Source: Linnemannia hyalina
Lineage: Eukaryota > Mortierellomycota > Mortierellomycetes > Mortierellales > Mortierellaceae
Assembly: GCA_019671135.1 (NCBI GenBank)
Contig: JAHRHY010000003.1
Span: 1,612,001 to 1,676,000 of the forward strand
Direction of reading: 5' to 3'
Length of the DNA: 64,000 bases
In this document: in pieces, positions 49,014 to 58,858 of the stretch
Position numbering within the stretch: the first letter of the stretch is position 1
Layout of the letters: each line of letters starts with the position of its first letter
The notes under the pieces: generated by a model
Database searches by the model: none
Seen by the model: the letters and a program-made list of their open reading frames with translations, nothing else
What the model was told of the DNA's origin: nothing
Position numbers and translations under genes: made by a program

Positions 49014-50384
49014 ATGAGTAGACGACAAGCGATAATCGGACACCTCCAACTCTTTGGCAAGATCTTGTTGAAGCAGCTCAACCAGACACACACCCATATC
49101 CAACAACAACATCCACATACACATTCAAGTTCGAACGGTGTTTCTTCCCTCGAAACAACAGCCGTTTCCTCAACAACTGCGACCTCCACCACCACCACCA
49201 CCACCACCTCGATTTCGCCATTTACCTTGTCCCATTTGCGGACCCATGGATCGGTGGCCGATAGTTTGCGACAGATGGCAACCACCGCCGTAGCGGCGGT
49301 GACAGGAGTCGTAGCTGCAGCGGTCACCACGGCTGTAACTACAGCAGCAACGGTGGCGAAGATTGAGGCGGAATCGTCGGACGACTCGGAGCACCCGCAG
49401 CAACTGGATATGTCGACGTACTTCCCGTTTATTTTTCCGGACACCCCTTCGTTTATCGAATCTACAAGAGCGGGTTTGAGAGGGTCGCGGGCTAAGCAGG
49501 GAGGGCGAGAAGGACAGGGACAGGGACAGGATCGGTTACCGTGTGTTAGTACGACTACGGGTCCTCGACCGTCCATCCTCCCATTGACGTCAATTCACCT
49601 GTTTATCTCTTTGACCACTTCTACCTCCTTGCCTGCCATCACCAAAACAGCCGACACAACTGCAACATCGGGAACAGCAGGAACAGGAAGAGGAACACTG
49701 GAACGAGGACAGGTCCTAAACTTCCGCGGGACATCTCACCACCATGGCTTCCTCATCCTCCTCCCAGACTTAGATGAAGACCTCATCCTCGACCTAACTC
49801 CGACCCTCGAACGTGTCTACGGGTCCCCCCTCCACCCCACATCCGAAGAAAACGACATCGACGCTGGATTAACGATTGTGTTGTTCGAAGAAGACGAAGT
49901 CCCCAAGAAGATGTGGACATTGACGATTCCGCGTCCCCTGGGTAGCGTGTTGCCTAGGAGTAGAGCTCGGCCGGGACAGGAGAGGGAGAGACGGAGGGGG
50001 AGGCGGAGGGAGGGGCAGTTTAGGGATATTTCTGGAGGTGGGTATGGTGCAGGTTGTTCAGGTGGTGGAGGGGTTGGGGGAGGGGGGATGGGGTGGGAGG
50101 TGGATGAGCATTCGGTGCTTGTGCTAAGGCATTGGGTTTCGGCGGTTTGGAATGCGTATGATCGGTGGGATCGGTATCGCGAGCGATGGCTTTCGATTGG
50201 TGCCGGCGGTGGTGGTTGCGATGGAGAAGCAGGATACACATGGGAAGGAGAGTCGTGCGGTAGTAGAGGTGGTAGTAGAAGAAGTGGTGGGTACGAAGTG
50301 ATGGATATAGAGGACTGTAGTACAGAACCTAGAGTGTCAGGTCTGTTGAAGAGCATTAACCGACTAAATGGTCTTGTTACATAA
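49014..50384 (+). CDS. Hypothetical low-complexity protein
   Basis: An uninterrupted frame of 456 aa begins MSRRQAIIGHLQLFGKILLK at the first well-placed ATG. I recognise no family. It has His/Gln and Ser/Thr repeats (a long Thr run near residue 60), then an Ala/Val/Thr stretch (VAAVTGVVAAAVTTAVTTAA) that could be a weak membrane or amyloid-like segment. Two more ordered parts follow: FLILLPDLDEDLILDLTPTL, and VLVLRHWVSAVWNAYDRWDR near the C-terminus with a Trp/Arg-rich helix. Gly/Arg-rich linkers lie between. Frame length, the ordered segments and the tight convergent arrangement support a real gene, but the low complexity means part could be spurious. Its stop is 7 bp from the stop of the opposing RING protein gene. 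Confidence 0.62.
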   Translation: MSRRQAIIGHLQLFGKILLKQLNQTHTHIQQQHPHTHSSSNGVSSLETTAVSSTTATSTTTTTTTSISPFTLSHLRTHGSVADSLRQMATTAVAAVTGVVAAAVTTAVTTAATVAKIEAESSDDSEHPQQLDMSTYFPFIFPDTPSFIESTRAGLRGSRAKQGGREGQGQGQDRLPCVSTTTGPRPSILPLTSIHLFISLTTSTSLPAITKTADTTATSGTAGTGRGTLERGQVLNFRGTSHHHGFLILLPDLDEDLILDLTPTLERVYGSPLHPTSEENDIDAGLTIVLFEEDEVPKKMWTLTIPRPLGSVLPRSRARPGQERERRRGRRREGQFRDISGGGYGAGCSGGGGVGGGGMGWEVDEHSVLVLRHWVSAVWNAYDRWDRYRERWLSIGAGGGGCDGEAGYTWEGESCGSRGGSRRSGGYEVMDIEDCSTEPRVSGLLKSINRLNGLVT

Positions 50385-50391
50385 TTGTGTT

Positions 50392-52160
50392 TCATAGATG
50401 TTTATTTTTAAGAGACGCGTAGAGATCTTGTTCGCGTTTGAGTCTGGCCTGCAGAATGGCTTGTAGACCAGTCTTGTTGGGGGTGTCGCGTGTCGAACTG
50501 TCGCCTGCTTCTATTTTGTTAACCAGGCGATTTGATGAACTTGTACTGAGAGCAGGAAAATTTGCCTCCTGGATTGTATGTCTGCTGCTTCTGCTGCTGG
50601 TATTTTCCTCCGTAGACTCTCTATCCTCGCTTCTAGAGTATGATTGTGTTTCCCGGTCACGGTCACTTCTCCTACTCTTTTTCTCATCTCTACCAAGCGA
50701 ATTATTCCTTCCACTTCGAGTACGTCCAGAGTCATGAGGCGACCCATGGCCCCGCCTCCTCGTCCTCTCCCGACGCTCCTGATCAATTGAACCCTCATCA
50801 TTAATTATCCTCTGGATATCGCCGCCGCCACCGGTCCCCATCGCCGCTGCTGTTGAGGAAGACGTTGATGGCGAGTTGTACTGAGCAGCGCGATCATAAG
50901 CCTCCATCGAAAATGGGGACCTTGCAAAGCCCATCAACTCATGCACAAAGTGCTCCGTATGATCAAGCAAGAAATCTCGGATCAGATCCTGTCCTTGGTC
51001 TGTCTGGAGGTCGTATCGTTTACAGACTGCAATGACGTATTCTCGGATGATCTCCAACCCTGAGTCAGTTTCTTCATAAGGGCTGTCGGTTGAGCGAGAG
51101 GCACTTGCACTTCCTGGTGCTTCTGGAGGAGCGGAAGAGAGGGTGGTGATGGCTTGAAGTTCTCGTCGGATCCAGGGGACGAGACGGTCGAGGCGTTGAG
51201 GGAATATCCGGAATGTCTCTGGTGTGATCTGTTGAAAGCCTGAGATCCTGTTTGCGCCTACGTGTCGAACATACAATCCGTTACGGTATACATTCCTATT
51301 CAGGGCATAGGGCAAAAACGTTGTCGTTAGCTATATTTCTCGGCACACTAGCGGGTACGCATGGCAGGCTGAAAAAAAAGGGCGTGAGTGGGTACCTTCG
51401 ATTCTCAAGAGCTGCTTGTTGACGGCCAGCAACAGATTGTTCGTCTGAAGTCTCCGGCCGCAACGGGCGGTCCCTAGCACGTCTTCGAAATTGCGGAGGT
51501 CCATAGAGTCGGCGGATGATTCCGTGTGGGACTGTAGCATCGCCTGCGTTTGGCCGTCCAGAGTGCGATCGTATATGAGGCAGAGGTTCAAATTGGTGCT
51601 AAGTATGCAATGAGTATGGTTGTTTCTGGTGAGTACCGTTATGTTGGATTAGGCAATCGTGTGAATGTGATGCTGTGGAGACTTACGACGGTGTAATGAC
51701 GGTCATCTTGGATCTCATGCAAGCAGCTTGTGAAAGGTCGGATACAAAGCGGACAGGTGCGGGAGAGAGTCGACCATTGAATGATGCAGCTGAAGCAGAA
51801 CTCGTCTAACGAAAAAGCAGAGAATACAATGTTTGTTCAATTGTCCTTCATAAAGTAAGCAACGTTTTGAGAAAAACTAAAATTGACAGCCTTACGGTGA
51901 CATGTTTCCAGTACGGCTCGATCCTCGTAGGTGTTCAGACAGATAGTGCAGCTGGACGATTCGTTTTCAGGGTCCGTGGTTGGAGAAAGGTGCGCAGTGT
52001 TGTTGTCAATGTCATGGACTGCACATGTCGGTGATGAATCCTTCGTGCTTGGTGACAATGCCCGTTTGGTTCTTGAAGGTGGTGGCGCTGAGTGTCCTGC
52101 AGCTGTCTTTATGTGTTCTGTTGTATTCCTGTTGGCGATGGCAGTGTCCTTGTAGTTCAT
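50392..52160 (-). CDS. Topors-like RING E3 ubiquitin ligase, 4 exons
   Basis: Exons 52160-51896, 51805-51687, 51598-51396 and 51295-50392 join in phase for 496 aa. The C3HC4 RING finger is split by intron 1: Cys71, Cys74, Cys87, His89, Cys92, Cys95, Cys106 and Cys109 (CTICLNTYED, CHHEFCFSC, CPLC). It continues FTSCLHEIQDDRHYTV, which resembles the Topors and Dsn RING family. An Arg-rich linker leads to RNVYRNGLYVRHVGANRISG and a helical region (RLDRLVPWIRRELQAI, DHTEHFVHELMGFARSPFSM) that matches the PWI-like domain of Topors-type proteins. The C-terminal 180 residues are Arg/Ser-rich. Topors ligases act in the nucleus on chromatin and DNA-damage factors, sometimes also as SUMO ligases; that role is inferred. 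Confidence 0.88.
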
Positions 52161-52401
52161 TCTGCAGCGGGTTGTCGGACAAGAATGAAAAACGAATGCT
52201 TACCTTTGAGCATTTGTCCTGTGCGGGAGAAACCCTTAATTGATTGATTGGTGCCTGATCGCATGTTTCGCACCTCATTTTACCAGCTAATGCTGGCAGT
52301 GAGTGGCAGTATGAGCGGCACAGCCGAGGTCGCGAAAGTGTTCGCGTCCCTCATTCATTTTCCTTCTTTTCTCTCATTCCTCATCACTCTTACTCGCGAA
52401 A
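52161..52401. promoter_or_regulatory. Short divergent promoter, Topors-like gene / monooxygenase pseudogene
   Basis: Only 241 bp separate the two start codons, so the promoters must overlap or be shared. CT-rich sequence at 52350-52395 is the leader on the plus side. I see no defined motif. Confidence 0.45.
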
Positions 52402-54010
52402 ATGGACTCTTCCTCAGAACAACAGTGCGACGTTACGGAGGCCATGTATGGAACACGGCCTTATCTTCAGTCACGTCCTGCCGTCGAAGTCGTTATTGTC
52501 GGGGGAGGACTTGCGGGGCTCTTACACAAGGCCGGAATTCCCTTCATCATCCTCGAGCGAGCCTCATCCATCAAGCCACTTGGTATGTCGCATTTAGGTC
52601 AAAGAAAGCAACGAAATGTAAAGTTTATTTGTGCGGACTATCCATGCACTGCTCCTTCCATATATTTGTGCATGTACACGCCTTATGCCTGAACGACAGT
52701 CGTTCAACTCTTTTTATTTGTGCATTTATTTCTTGCCTGGAACACTTTTTAGCAACGGCTTTGACACCGTGGTATTCTCGCGCCCCGAGTTCTACGAGGT
52801 CCTGCTCTCGCGGGTCCCAAGCAACAAGATCCTCTTTGGCAAAAAGGTCTCAAACATCAAGGAGGCGAGCAGGAACAACAAGGTCGAGGTGACCTGCGGA
52901 TGGCAGCAAGTACCAGGGAGACATCCCTGTCGGCGCCAATAGGGCGTACAGTTCGGTCCGTCAGTGTCTGTATAGGCAGCTCGAGATCGAAGGCGTATGC
53001 CTGCATCTGATAAACGCGACTTGAAGTGTGGGTCTGCTACGATGATTGGCACCACTGATCCCCTTGACCCTGAAAAGTACACGGCGCTGAAGGATGAGTA
53101 ATGTTTTTTTCTCCCAGGTCATTGGAACCAACAAGCCATATCACGTAAGCGCAATATCTGAATTTAAGTTCCTTGACTGAAAACATACTTCTGCCGACAG
53201 TACCGAATATGTTCTGATCGTATTATCTTTCCGTTTGTCTCTGTCATAGTGGATCACATTCACCGTGCCAAACAACCGCGTCTGTTGGGATATCCAACTC
53301 CAGCTCGACTCTGCCAAATCCAAGGAGGAGTTTTTCCAGACCTCGGAATGGGATGATGACAACAACAGCGATGAGATGATCAAAGAGATGGATGATTTAC
53401 GTACACCTCTAGGCGCCACTATGGGGGAGTTGATCCGTGCCACACCCCAGGATGGTCTCTCGTATCTTTCTTGAAGAGAAATTGTTTGATACTTGGTATC
53501 ATGGCCGTGTCGCTCTTATTGGTGATGGTAAGTACTCCTCAAGCCCGTCGCGTTAAGGTATTTCGGTTTATGACTTGGGTCTAACCACCTTCGTTTTTAT
53601 ATCTCCGGTAACGTCCGTCATTATAGCTTGCCACAAGGTAACGAAGTTTGGCTTGGAAAGGTGATCATGAAGTAATGCGTCCGAATACATAATTAATTTC
53701 TCTTCTTCCTCTTCAAATAACTGCTGCCGAGTACTGGGCAATGCACTTGAGGCGATGTGCATGCAAAACAATCATGGGCACTCCGATAGACACCATCATC
53801 CTCGCAATAATTTTTTATGTTTTGGCAATCATGGGTGCTGTGAGTGCTATGCAAGAAGCCGCGATTGTGGCAAACTGTCTTTATGGCCTTGAATCTCGCA
53901 AACGTAATGAAATCATCGCCGCCTTCCTGGATTACAAGGAGTAGCGATACAAATATGTCCAGCGTCATTTCGACTCCAGTACTGTTCATGGAAGAAGTCA
54001 CTTTGGCCAA
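52402..54010 (+). pseudogene. Decayed FAD-dependent monooxygenase
   Basis: Remains of a class A flavoprotein monooxygenase. The N-terminal Rossmann motif VVIVGGGLAGLL is intact but runs straight into HKAGIPFIILERAS, with several residues missing between them. After an intron only part of the next segment remains (SNGFDTVVFSRPEFYEVLLS). The frame then breaks near 52897 (VTC to ADGSKYQGDIPVGA-type sequence continues one frame over), again near 52990, near 53100 and near 53452. The second FAD motif (LIGD/ACHK) survives across a splice at about 53527/53626. The expected following acceptor appears lost before LPSTGQ (about 53721). About 92 extra bp then interrupt the conserved helix before GAVSAMQEAAIVANCLY. 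A TAG at 53944 replaces a codon in the KEQRY-like motif. Disabling changes along the whole length make a functional product unlikely. Confidence 0.9.
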
Positions 54011-54764
54011 GTAAGTCGACTGTCTCTTGCACACAACTGTTCAGGACGAGAAGCAAGAAAAAGTGTCACCATAGCAGTGATAGACATGCTGTCAGTGAGA
54101 CTGATAAACCTTGCTTCTTGCTTGATCGCTCATTTTTGGTGGCGTTGGCTCCCCAGCCACACAGAAAGAATAGTTTAAGGGTATCTTTGAGAAAGCAACA
54201 TGTATAAAAAACAGCCACGCCCGCAAATTTTTTATCTCTTTAACTTTGAATCGCGTTGCTGCCCCACCGGTTTGTTTTGCCAATTGAGAGTCGATCAACC
54301 GGTGCAAGGTGGCGAGTTTTTTACTCTAGTTCCTCCCTCTTCGCAAGGAGGGGGAAAGGATAATGAGGGATAAATTGGTTAACCGCGAAAGATAGATCAG
54401 CTATCCGTTTTGGCACTGCGAGAGACCTTTATGCTTCCACTGGTCCTTGCTGAGTCTAAGATTCGAATCGCACATCCTCATTCAATTATTCTCACATTAA
54501 AAAAAGGAAAAAGAGATCAGATCCAAGTCATCTTGATTTTGACAGCGATGATCTGAAAAGGCTTCGTTGGTGGATGATGCATAAACGGCGTAGAAGCAAT
54601 TGGTTCTCTGATATGTAGTGAATCCGCTTTGCCCACTTCGCAAACCTCCACCACATTCATCCTATTCTATCCACAAAAGCGCACCTGATACAAATAGACA
54701 AACCAACCCCAACAAACGTTCATCCCCCTACTCCCTTTCCTTTGCTTTACCCTTCATCCAATTG
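54011..54764. other. Intergenic after the pseudogene
   Basis: This stretch begins with the donor-like GTAAGT that follows the last recognisable pseudogene exon. The expected C-terminal exon of the monooxygenase was not found. A tRNA B-box-like ATTCGAATC near 54470 has no matching cloverleaf. No gene seen. Confidence 0.5.
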
Positions 54765-55057
54765 ATGGTGCGCTTTTATTTTCTCGAGTTGACCTGTTGT
54801 GGCCATCCGAGAACGAGAACTGCCCTCAGCTACCAAATCTCGTCATAGCGATTTTTTTAATAGCTAGTGTGCGATGATTTCTTCCTGACGATGTTACTTT
54901 GTTCCTTGGACGGAAAAACAGTTGTTGCCTCTTCTTTGTTTTGTAGAGAGTGACCGAATCAGAAACCTCCGGGGTTCCCCATCCTGTACCATTGACGGAT
55001 GACGAGCAATTGGACGAGAAGAGAAGGTGGGCTGAAGCTGTCTTCTGGATAGCCAAG
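54765..55057 (+). CDS. Possible small two-exon gene or gene remnant
   Basis: Two pieces look coding. An ATG at 54765 starts MVRFYFLELTCCGHP and ends at a stop at about 54848. A perfectly framed segment of 37 codons at 54947-55057 (TDDEQLDEKRRWAEAVFWIA) is preceded by a TTTTGTAG acceptor and followed by GTATTA. The N-terminal CC resembles palmitoylation sites of small membrane-associated fungal proteins. I could not find a convincing donor linking the two parts, nor a following exon, so this may be a pseudogene or only one true exon. Confidence 0.3.
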
Positions 55058-55629
55058 GTATTACCCCCTCTTTCGTGGTTGTTGTTGAGAACCAAGGGAT
55101 GAAACTAGAGTCGCCCTTGTTCTTTTTCTCTTTCACAAAACAAAGACGAAAAATGAAGGGCGGCTAGCGCACAGTAGGACACAATGCGGGCATGGTGGTG
55201 GCCGTGTGTCATTTTTTTTTTGGTGTCTGCTTGAGAAGCTGACCAGTTGACATTTTTCTGGGCATTCACCGCACATATCTAAGGGTGTGGGAATTGTGAA
55301 CATTGACATGTATAAGGCATTGTCTGATGGAGCGAGTAAGCGAACGAGTCAGTGCAGGAAGTACGCATAAGTGGTCCAGGCCGGCCAAGTCAGGCGGAGC
55401 AACCAATGAATTCAAGACATCTCCAGTCCAGTGCAGCCCAATGCAGAGCCATTGTGGGTGTGGCAGGAAGAACATGATTTGCCAGAGACAGATGCAAATA
55501 AATAGGCGCGCGCTCGATCCTTCACCTCTTCACTCCTCTCCCTGTTTCTCTTTACTTCACACCCCTACATTTGCTTCTCTCCTTCACCTCAACCCTCACC
55601 TAGCTCCCTTTTACTCCATATCATTAGCC
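55058..55629. other. Intergenic, GDH promoter side
   Basis: This region precedes the GDH start codon. The last 100 bp (55520-55625) form a typical TC-rich leader. A short direct repetition of CCAGTCCAGTGCAG/CCCAATGCAGAGCC lies near 55425-55455. No gene seen. Confidence 0.45.
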
Positions 55630-58522
55630 ATGGTCGCACCCATTCTCCGTCGTGCTCCAGGGTAAGAAATAAATTCACACGACTGAAGTACATCCTCGCA
55701 TCTTAAAAAACGTCAGGAAGAAGGCCGCTGTAGCCACCTCACGGTCAAATAGCACCAGTTTCATAGTCCGCCGACCATGAAGCAGCTTTTTCGTTCTCCT
55801 CACGTTCATTCACTTTTGCCATGGCAACTCTCATTTCCTTCATTTCTTCTCACGCCTCCCCTCTCCATGCTCAAGCCCCATTCACTAACCACTTAGCGTC
55901 CTTTTACTTGCATACTTAATAATGATGAAATCGTATTGCGCGCATGAACCGTGATCGTAGAACCTTGCTATCAACTTCCTCGGCCCTCCTCCGAGTCCAC
56001 AGTCGCAAGGTTGCAGCACCAGCCTTCTCACGCTTCTTGAGCACCCATATCACCAACCTTGCCTGCGAGGACCATGAACCTGGCTTCTTGGGATCCGTCG
56101 AGACTTATTTTGATCGCGTAAGTCTTCATTTTCCTATCTTTGTTTCAATGGACATATGAAACGGAAGCGATGAGAAGAGGGGAAGGTGGTGGAGGGGACC
56201 GAGCTGTTGTTTTTCATGCGCATTTTGTCTGAGTCATGATAACCAAATGGACACGGCACCGTTGTCCCTGAATAAGGGGAGAAAAAAAGGCGGCGAACAA
56301 ATCAAAAAACGAGTGTGTGGTTATCGTATAGGACATGGGATGGCAGAAGAAACCTGCATCAGTTGAAACGAAAGGAGAAAGGAAAGTGTTTGCAAGGAAA
56401 CCCATTCAATTGATTAGAAGCAGGATGATATGGTCTCGCGGGAAGAGAGGCATGTCTATCCCCGTGTTTGTTATCGCTACACTGAGGCATGTTTCCAAGG
56501 ACGGCACCATTCGTTATCGTGTAGGGGGTTGAGGAGGACAAGTCCGTGGATGTACTATATTGCTCTGAAGAGGGCGAGGCACAAGAGTAATCGAAGAAAT
56601 CATATTCCCCGTTATTATTTTGTTGGTAGTGTGTATTGCAGTGGATCCATCCGACTGCATTCTGTTTTCTTCCGTCTATCGGAACACGACCTTCGGAATG
56701 CACAAGAAACCAAACAAAAAAAGAAAACGGCTTCTCATGGATCTAAGCGTTCTTGTTTTCATTTTTCCCGTAAATGTGTGTATGCATGGTTCAAAACCAC
56801 TAGGCCGCAAAGATCAGTGGAGTGTCTGAAAAGTCCTTGGCCGGCATCAAGGCAGTCGACTCAGTCCTGAGCGTCAAGTTCCCAGTCGAGATCGATGCCG
56901 ATACTCATATCATCATCGAGGGCTACCGTGCCCAACACTCGCGCCATCGTCTCCCCACCAAGGGTGGAATCCGCTTCTCGGACGAAGTCGACCTTCAAGA
57001 AGTCGAGGCCTTGGCCTCCTTGATGACCTTCAAGTGCGCCGTTGTTGATGTCCCCTTTGGAGGCGCCAAGGGAGGCGTCAAAATGGACCCCAAAAAGTTC
57101 ACCGCGTCGCAGTTGGAACGTATCACCCGTCGATACACCATGGAGCTTTGCCAAAAGAACTTTATTGGACCCGGCATTGATGTCCCTGCGCCCGATGTTG
57201 GAACTGGACCCCGGGAGATGTCCTGGATCATGGACACTTATCGCCAATTCAACCCTCAGGATGTCAACGCTGCAGGATGTGTGACCGGAAAACCCATCTC
57301 GCAGGGAGGCGTTCGTGGTCGTAATGAGGCTACTGGGTTGGGTGTCTATTTTGGCATTCGTGAGTTCTTGCAGTTCCCTGAGGTGCAGAAGATGACAGGT
57401 TTGGATGGCAAAATTGCTGGAAAGACTGTTATTGTCCAAGGGTTTGGAAACGTCGGTTATTGGGCCGCCAAGTTCTTCCACAACAACGGGTAAGACAAGT
57501 CATACATTGTTTTTTTTCTCTTTGTTATCCCTTGTATCTTTTGAGCAGAGAATGTTTGATTTGAACCAAAGAAGACGTGGCATTCTTTCTCCCTTATAGT
57601 GCAAAGATCATCGGAATTGGAGAACACGACGTGTCAGCATACGACCCCAACGGAATCGACGTCGAGGCGATCTTCAAGCACCGCACCGAGAAGGGCTCCT
57701 TCCGCGGATACGGCAACGTCGAGATCATTCATGAACCCATCACGGTCATGGAACGCGAATGCGATATCCTGATTCCTGCCGCCCTCGAACGCCAGATCGG
57801 ACTCAAGAACGTCAAGAAGATCAAGGCTAAGATCATCGGTGAGGCCGCCAATGGACCCATGACTCCTGATGCCCATGATTATCTTGTCTCGAAGGGCAAA
57901 GTTATCATCCCGGATTTGTTGTTGAACGCCGGAGGCGTCACTGTGTCTTATTTTGAGGTATGACAAACACTCTGAACAGTGCAGCACATGCATGTTGTGA
58001 ATGATTTTCGTGTGCGACCAACAGACCCGCCCAGGATAATAATTAGCAGGAGAAAAAATTGTCCACGGGCACAGCTTCGTTCCACCCAGTGTGCCTGTGT
58101 ACCCAACCAACTTAAACCCATGCACTGTTTCTCATTTGTTAACCTTCTCTCTCTCTCTCTCACATACACACACTTTCTGCACCTTAATGACTCCTGAACT
58201 ACAGTGGTTGAAGAACCTGTCGCATGTCCGCTTCGGCCGCATGTCCCGCAAATGGGAAGAGGCTGGCAAGAGCAAACTCCTCACGTTGGTAGAAGAGAAC
58301 GCCGGCCGCCTATTGACCCCACAGGAGCGCCGTGCAGTTATCCACGGAGCCGAGGAGCACGAACTGGTCTACTCCGGTCTGGAGGATACTATGATTGGTG
58401 CCTGTGAGGAGACCCGTGCCACAGCCTTTGCCAAGAATACCGACTTCCGTACAGCTGCCCTCGTCAATGCCATCCAAAAGATCTCCACCGTCACTACACA
58501 GTCTGGACAAATGTTCCTTTAA
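55630..58522 (+). CDS. Mitochondrial glutamate dehydrogenase, animal (GLUD) type, 5 exons
   Basis: Interconverts glutamate and 2-oxoglutarate plus ammonium with NAD(P). Exons 55630-55661, 55961-56117, 56804-57489, 57600-57957 and 58205-58522 give 516 aa. Exon 1 plus the start of exon 2 (MVAPILRRAPG, then TLLSTSSALLRVHSRKVAAP) form an Arg/Ser-rich matrix-targeting peptide. The hexameric core is intact: GYRAQHSRHRLPTKGGIRF, MTFKCAVVDVPFGGAKGG with the catalytic Lys, PAPDVGTGPREMSW, and the dinucleotide motif IVQGFGNVGYWAAKFF. After SYFEWLKNLSHVRFGRMSRK, the region corresponding to the animal antenna is present but shorter than in mammals. It differs from the 1000-residue NAD-GDH and the 450-residue NADP-GDH usual in ascomycetes. 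Intron 2 is 686 nt. Confidence 0.95.
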
Positions 58523-58858
58523 AAAGTTACGCCGCCGAGGGGTTATTTTCTTAATCAACTGACACATTAACATATCATGGCTCGATACACTCATTAGAAT
58601 GAAAACCATATCAATTCTTTTTCGTACAGGGTGATGTATTTGGCAAGCGGGTTAAATTGCTATGAGGGGGAAGGAGGGGAAGGGAAAAGCATGTAAGGAT
58701 GACAGAGAGAGTATGATTTGTTTTGACAAAGGAAAGAGGGGGAGCTATGAAAACATGAAAAAGGTATGGGAGGCAACTATTGGTGTTTTTTCTGCTTCCG
58801 AGCATATTTTCCTTTGTGTATGAGTATTGTTCGATCCAAATGAAGAAAGTAAACTGAA
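58523..58858. other. Convergent intergenic region GDH / KH protein
   Basis: 336 bp between the two stop codons hold both 3' UTRs. I see no coding sequence and no structured element. Confidence 0.55.

Noticed and set aside
49817..50395. 192-aa minus-strand ORF overlapping the hypothetical gene
   Set aside because: Pro/Ser-rich mirror of a Gly/Arg-rich frame on plus; no start context or family signal. The plus frame is longer and has ordered segments.
54440..54500. tRNA-like B box (ATTCGAATC)
   Set aside because: The flanks do not form a T-stem, and no A box, anticodon arm or acceptor stem can be paired.
7896..58522. OGDH and GDH as a 2-oxoglutarate gene cluster
   Set aside because: They are about 44 kb apart with many unrelated genes between; sharing a metabolite is not evidence of clustering.
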